16,853 nt of DNA. Source: an uncultured Bacteroidota bacterium (lineage in GTDB: Bacteria > Bacteroidota > Bacteroidia > UKL13-3). The stretch lies in contig CAISTO010000055.1 in assembly GCA_903888395.1 (NCBI GenBank), positions 1 through 16,853 on the forward strand, in the 5' to 3' direction. The translations under genes were made by a program, and so were the position numbers. Positions 13,860-16,853 of the stretch are shown here, in pieces. Positions within the stretch are counted from its first letter, which is position 1. Every line of letters starts with the position of its first letter. The notes under the pieces are model-generated. The model did not search any database and was not told the origin of the DNA. It was given only the letters and a program-made list of their open reading frames with translations.

Positions 13860-16394
13860 CTATAAATGTTTCAATCTTTCTTCTAGTTCTACTATATCAA
13901 TTAATAAAACTTCACGGGCTTTACTACCTTTAAAAGGACCAACAATTCCTGCTTTTTCAAGCTGATCTATTAATCGACCTGCACGGTTATAACCCAAGTT
14001 CAGTTTGCGCTGCAATAAAGAGGTAGAACCTTGCTGACTAGAAACAATTAAGTGTGCTGCTTCATTAAACAATTCATCTTTATCCTTGCTATCAAACATT
14101 TCTCCTCCTCCATCAAAATCATCACCTTCTATGCTTACCAGTGGTAATAAATAAGGTTCATTTCCACTTTGATTGCCAATAAATTCGGCTATTCTTTCCA
14201 CTTCTGGCGTATCTACAAAGGCACATTGAATTCGCACCAAATCGTTTCCATTGCTAAATAACATATCGCCTTTTCCTATTAATTGGTCGGCACCATTTGC
14301 ATCTAAAATAGTTCGTGAATCTATTTTTTGAGAAACCCTAAATGCTAATCTTGCGGGGAAATTAGCTTTAATAGTACCCGTTATAATATTAACAGAAGGA
14401 CGTTGCGTAGCTAAAATCAAATGAATTCCTATGGCACGTGCTAATTGTGCCAAACGGGCAATGGGTAATTCTACTTCCTTACCAGCTGTCATCATTAAAT
14501 CGGCTAACTCATCAATTACTACTACTATATAAGGTAAAAAACGATGTGCTAATTTATCAGTTGGCACTAATTTTCGGGTTAAAAACTTGGCATTGTATTC
14601 CTTTAAATTTCTTACATGTGCATCTTTAAGTAAGTCGTACCTTTCGTCCATTTCCTTACAGAGTGAGCTCAGTGTGTTTACCACTAATTTAGTATCAGTA
14701 ATAATGGCATCAGAATCACCAGGAATTTTGGCTAAAAAATGTCGTTCAATGGTTTTGTATATATTTAATTCTACTTTCTTTGGATCAACCAAAACAAACT
14801 TAATTTGCGAAGGATGTTTTTTGTATAATAATGAAACTAGAATAGCATTTAATCCAACCGATTTTCCTTGTCCAGTAGCACCTGCCATTAACAAATGTGG
14901 CATTTTAGCCAAATCGGCTACAAATACTTCATTAGAAATTGTTTTACCAAAAGCAATGGGTAAATCCATTTCTGCATTAATGAATTTCGCTGATGAAATT
15001 AGGCTCCTCATTGGAACCATAGAAGGATTAGAGTTTGGCACTTCTATACCAATTGTTCCTTTGCCCGGAATTGGGGCAATGATTCTAATTCCTAATGCTG
15101 CTAAACTTAAAGCAATATCATCTTCTAAGTTTTTAATTTTAGCAATTCGAACACCGTCTTGCGGAATAATTTCATATAAAGTAACAGTTGGCCCAACCGT
15201 TGCAGATATTTTTTTAATACCAATATTGTAATTCTTTAGCGTATCTTCAATCATACGCGTTTTTTCACTTAACTCATTGGTATCAATTATTGATTTACTA
15301 TCGCCATAATCAGTTAATAAATCAATGGTTGGAAAAGTATAACCTCTGTATTCTAAAGTAGGATCGTAAGCTTCGTCTATTCCAAAATGCTTTTTAAATG
15401 CGGGAACAGGTGCTTCTTCAGGAATATCTTTTACTTCTAACACCAATCCACTATTGGTTTTAAAAGTTTCTTCAATCATTTGAATGGGTTGCTCAATTTC
15501 TAAAGGTGCATCTTCATCAATTGGAAATTCATTGATTTTCAAATCTGTTAAATCTTCTAGTGGACGTTCAACAAGTTCAAAATCTTCCTCGTTTAAAGGT
15601 GCTAAATCTAATCCATTAGCAATGGTAATGGCACCACCTTCGGTAAATATTTTATTAGCTCCATTAGCAGTTGCGGATTCTTCATTTTGATTTTGAGAAA
15701 GGTTATTTTCAAATAATGAAACGGCTTGTAGTTTTATATTTGGCTGGTAAAATTCTATATTAAAAATAGCAGTGGCGAAAACCAAAATATACGATAACAG
15801 AAAAAGTACTGTACCAATATTGCCTATCAATCCTTGTAAATAAATAATTCCAAAATGACCAAATACACCACCTAAAACCTGATAAGTTTGGTTAAATACA
15901 AATCCTAAAACAAGTGAAATCCAAATAACACCAAAGAAAGAGTATCTAAGTGTTTTAAAAATTGGAATAGGCTGTAATTTGGTTAAAAGATAAATGCCAA
16001 GCGAGAAAAATATGATGCAAAAAGCAAAGGAAGCTACGCCAAAACCTTTATAAAAAAACACAAAACCTAGCCATGCTCCTAATTTACCCAACGCATTTTG
16101 TGCTAAGGAATCATCGGCAAGTTGAAAAAAACCAAATGACATGTTTTTTACTAAACTTTGATCGGCTTGCCAAGTAAACAAAAACGAAAAACCTGCTACC
16201 AACAAAAACAAGGCAAATAAAACCAAGGTAATGCCCAACGATTTTAAAAAACGTTCATCGTATAAAAACGCAAATAGTTTTAATGAGCCTTTGTTATCGA
16301 GCTTCTTGCTTTGTTTTGCTTCGGGCTCTTCTGGTTCTGGAAAATCATTTACATTCCCAAAAAGCACTTTATTTCCTTTGATAGATTTTGCCAT
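13860..16394 (-). CDS. ftsK: DNA translocase FtsK
   Basis: An 844-residue septal DNA pump that clears chromosome termini from the closing septum and activates XerCD recombination at dif. The N-terminus has four membrane segments (about 52-74, 105-137, 151-167, 190-213). An acidic linker follows (about 225-320), much shorter than in E. coli FtsK and typical of compact FtsK/SpoIIIE proteins. The motor domain contains Walker A AGATGQGKS (near 505), LVDPKKVEL, Walker B YIVVVIDELADLM (near 630) and ATQRPSVNIITG. The C-terminal gamma winged helix (about 765-840; SSLLQRKLNLGYNRAGRL-type segment and VGPFKGSKAREVL) should read polar KOPS-type motifs. All key motor residues are intact. The ATG at 16394 follows a plausible promoter at 16422-16453. 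Confidence 0.97.
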   Translation of the reverse strand: MAKSIKGNKVLFGNVNDFPEPEEPEAKQSKKLDNKGSLKLFAFLYDERFLKSLGITLVLFALFLLVAGFSFLFTWQADQSLVKNMSFGFFQLADDSLAQNALGKLGAWLGFVFFYKGFGVASFAFCIIFFSLGIYLLTKLQPIPIFKTLRYSFFGVIWISLVLGFVFNQTYQVLGGVFGHFGIIYLQGLIGNIGTVLFLLSYILVFATAIFNIEFYQPNIKLQAVSLFENNLSQNQNEESATANGANKIFTEGGAITIANGLDLAPLNEEDFELVERPLEDLTDLKINEFPIDEDAPLEIEQPIQMIEETFKTNSGLVLEVKDIPEEAPVPAFKKHFGIDEAYDPTLEYRGYTFPTIDLLTDYGDSKSIIDTNELSEKTRMIEDTLKNYNIGIKKISATVGPTVTLYEIIPQDGVRIAKIKNLEDDIALSLAALGIRIIAPIPGKGTIGIEVPNSNPSMVPMRSLISSAKFINAEMDLPIAFGKTISNEVFVADLAKMPHLLMAGATGQGKSVGLNAILVSLLYKKHPSQIKFVLVDPKKVELNIYKTIERHFLAKIPGDSDAIITDTKLVVNTLSSLCKEMDERYDLLKDAHVRNLKEYNAKFLTRKLVPTDKLAHRFLPYIVVVIDELADLMMTAGKEVELPIARLAQLARAIGIHLILATQRPSVNIITGTIKANFPARLAFRVSQKIDSRTILDANGADQLIGKGDMLFSNGNDLVRIQCAFVDTPEVERIAEFIGNQSGNEPYLLPLVSIEGDDFDGGGEMFDSKDKDELFNEAAHLIVSSQQGSTSLLQRKLNLGYNRAGRLIDQLEKAGIVGPFKGSKAREVLLIDIVELEERLKHL

Positions 16395-16421
16395 TTTACG
16401 TAAACGAAAATAATAGTTGTG

Positions 16422-16453
16422 GAAGTATATTTCTAAAGTTTTTTCTGAACAAA
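16422..16453 (-). promoter_or_regulatory. Candidate Bacteroidota-type promoter for ftsK
   Basis: On the minus strand, TTTG (16453-16450) and TATACTTC (16429-16422) are separated by 20 nt, close to the Bacteroidota -33 TTTG / -7 TAnnTTTG arrangement. Predicted initiation would leave a leader of about 20 nt to the ATG, with no Shine-Dalgarno sequence. Confidence 0.4.
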
Positions 16454-16483
16454 ATGAATGGCATTGTACAATAAAGTAAATAG

Positions 16484-16539
16484 TTGGCTGCTGGCAACTA
16501 GCTGCTGGCTGTTGGCTACTAGCATCTGGCTGCTAGCTT
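16484..16539 (+). repeat. Heptad array YTRGCTR (8 units)
   Basis: Eight successive 7-nt units with consensus YTRGCTR, such as TTGGCTG, CTAGCTG and CTAGCAT, in constant phase. The unit is GC-richer than and unrelated to the ACTTTAT, ATTCATA and TCTCAAC arrays. Confidence 0.8.
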
Positions 16540-16591
16540 GCCCGTTGTTGAATTAGCGAAGCGGCACCAACAACAAAAACACCTTCCCCAG

Positions 16592-16611
16592 CCCTTCCTT
16601 ATTAGGAAGGG
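16592..16611. repeat. Hairpin CCCTTCCT-TATT-AGGAAGGG
   Basis: Perfect 8-bp stem with a 4-nt loop in the palindrome cluster, flanked by extra C- and G-runs. Confidence 0.75.
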
Positions 16612-16619
16612 GGGCAGTT

Positions 16620-16632
16620 CCATTGTTAATGG
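16620..16632. repeat. Hairpin CCATT-GTT-AATGG
   Basis: Perfect 5-bp stem with a 3-nt loop, 8 bp after the previous hairpin. On its own it could be chance. Confidence 0.45.
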
Positions 16633-16660
16633 TTGGGATGTTTTTCTAACAGTCTTTGTA

Positions 16661-16682
16661 GAGACAAGGCATGCCTTGTCTC
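16661..16682. repeat. Perfect 22-bp palindrome
   Basis: The arm GAGACAAGGCA is followed directly by its exact complement TGCCTTGTCTC, with no spacer. As duplex DNA it has two-fold symmetry like a protein-binding site. As single strand it would fold with a small loop cut from the GGCATGCC centre. Similar GAGAC...GTCTC palindromes are, from memory, known as dispersed intergenic repeats in several phyla. Confidence 0.85.
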
Positions 16683-16772
16683 CTGTTGTTTTTCCCGCTT
16701 CATGATTAGTCGCTATGGCGGTTACTAAAGTATTATCAAAAGTAAAGTTCCAGATGAACGTCCTTACGGTAG

Positions 16773-16791
16773 CCACCAGTGAAACTGGTGG
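16773..16791. repeat. REP-like hairpin CCACCAGT-GAA-ACTGGTGG
   Basis: Perfect 8-bp GC-rich stem with a GAA triloop, preceded by CCTTACGGTAG. The form is like REP elements mobilised by RAYT (Y1-type) transposases. No such transposase is in the window. Confidence 0.8.
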
Positions 16792-16832
16792 TTAAAGTAT
16801 GTGTGAAAACAACGAAAACCCCTAAATATTTG

Positions 16833-16853
16833 CGCTAAGCCTAAGGCTTAGCG
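16833..16853. repeat. Palindrome CGCTAAGCCT-A-AGGCTTAGCG at window edge
   Basis: Two perfect 10-nt arms around a single A. It ends exactly at the last base of the window, so it may be longer. Confidence 0.8.

Larger units (their letters stand above)
16395..16853. other. Gene-free region upstream of ftsK: promoter plus palindrome cluster
   Basis: These 459 bp reach the window edge. The first 60 bp hold the probable ftsK promoter. From 16484 on there is a heptad array, then five compact hairpins in about 260 bp. An 85-codon frame at 16519-16776 on the minus strand runs straight through the array and three of the hairpins and shows no domain, so it is not called. No tRNA or transposase is visible. 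Confidence 0.65.

Noticed and set aside
14587..15231. 214-codon frame opposite ftsK
   Set aside because: It is antisense to the motor domain of FtsK, where both strands are constrained by the conserved gene, and no family resemblance is seen.
16519..16776. 85-codon frame on the minus strand
   Set aside because: It runs through the heptad array and three palindromes, and its Cys/Trp-rich sequence has no signal peptide or domain.

Overview
The window reads as chromosomal DNA of a low-GC member of the Bacteroidota. The evidence is the AT-rich coding sequence, the lack of Shine-Dalgarno motifs before the starts, an outer-membrane TonB-dependent receptor, a DUF4175-type membrane/coiled-coil protein, and secreted proteins whose leaders end in AQ- or GQ-like motifs. 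I cannot place it below phylum level from the sequence alone. Nine protein genes are supported. One (LysM/RlpA-like) enters from beyond the left edge.

Layout: (1) 2-1168 (+), the 3' part of a secreted cell-wall protein with two LysM modules and a degenerate RlpA-like barrel. (2) 1169-3478 (-), a tight aroB-aroA pair (shikimate pathway). aroA ends exactly where the LysM gene ends, with no base between the stop codons. (3) 3554-5664 (+), proline dehydrogenase, then a secreted protein of unknown function, 59 bp apart. (4) 5665-6555, an 891-bp gap without genes, filled with repeats: a 198-bp direct repeat in two copies 477 bp apart, an interrupted inverted repeat, and heptad arrays. (5) 6556-9957 (-), a 1133-residue DUF4175-like membrane protein with a very long charged coiled coil. 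(6) 10058-12460 (+), a TonB-dependent outer-membrane receptor, divergent from (5). (7) 12460-12643, a convergent gap made almost wholly of an octad array and a heptad array. (8) 12644-13774 (-), a PagL/acyloxyacyl-hydrolase-like outer-membrane protein. (9) 13860-16394 (-), the FtsK DNA translocase. (10) 16395-16853, a probable ftsK promoter followed by a heptad array and five compact hairpins.

The genes are mostly unrelated housekeeping and envelope functions: chorismate synthesis (aroB, aroA), proline catabolism, chromosome segregation (ftsK), and envelope maintenance or uptake (LysM protein, receptor, lipid-A-modification-like protein, DUF4175). I see no defence system, CRISPR, phage, transposase, tRNA or rRNA. 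The least ordinary material is between genes: short tandem arrays of period 7 (five arrays) or 8 (one array), with different unit sequences but conserved period, together with REP-like palindromes and a long direct repeat. They lie only in the three gaps at 5665-6555, 12460-12643 and 16480-16853, and are the best candidates for a genome-wide repeat system of unknown role.
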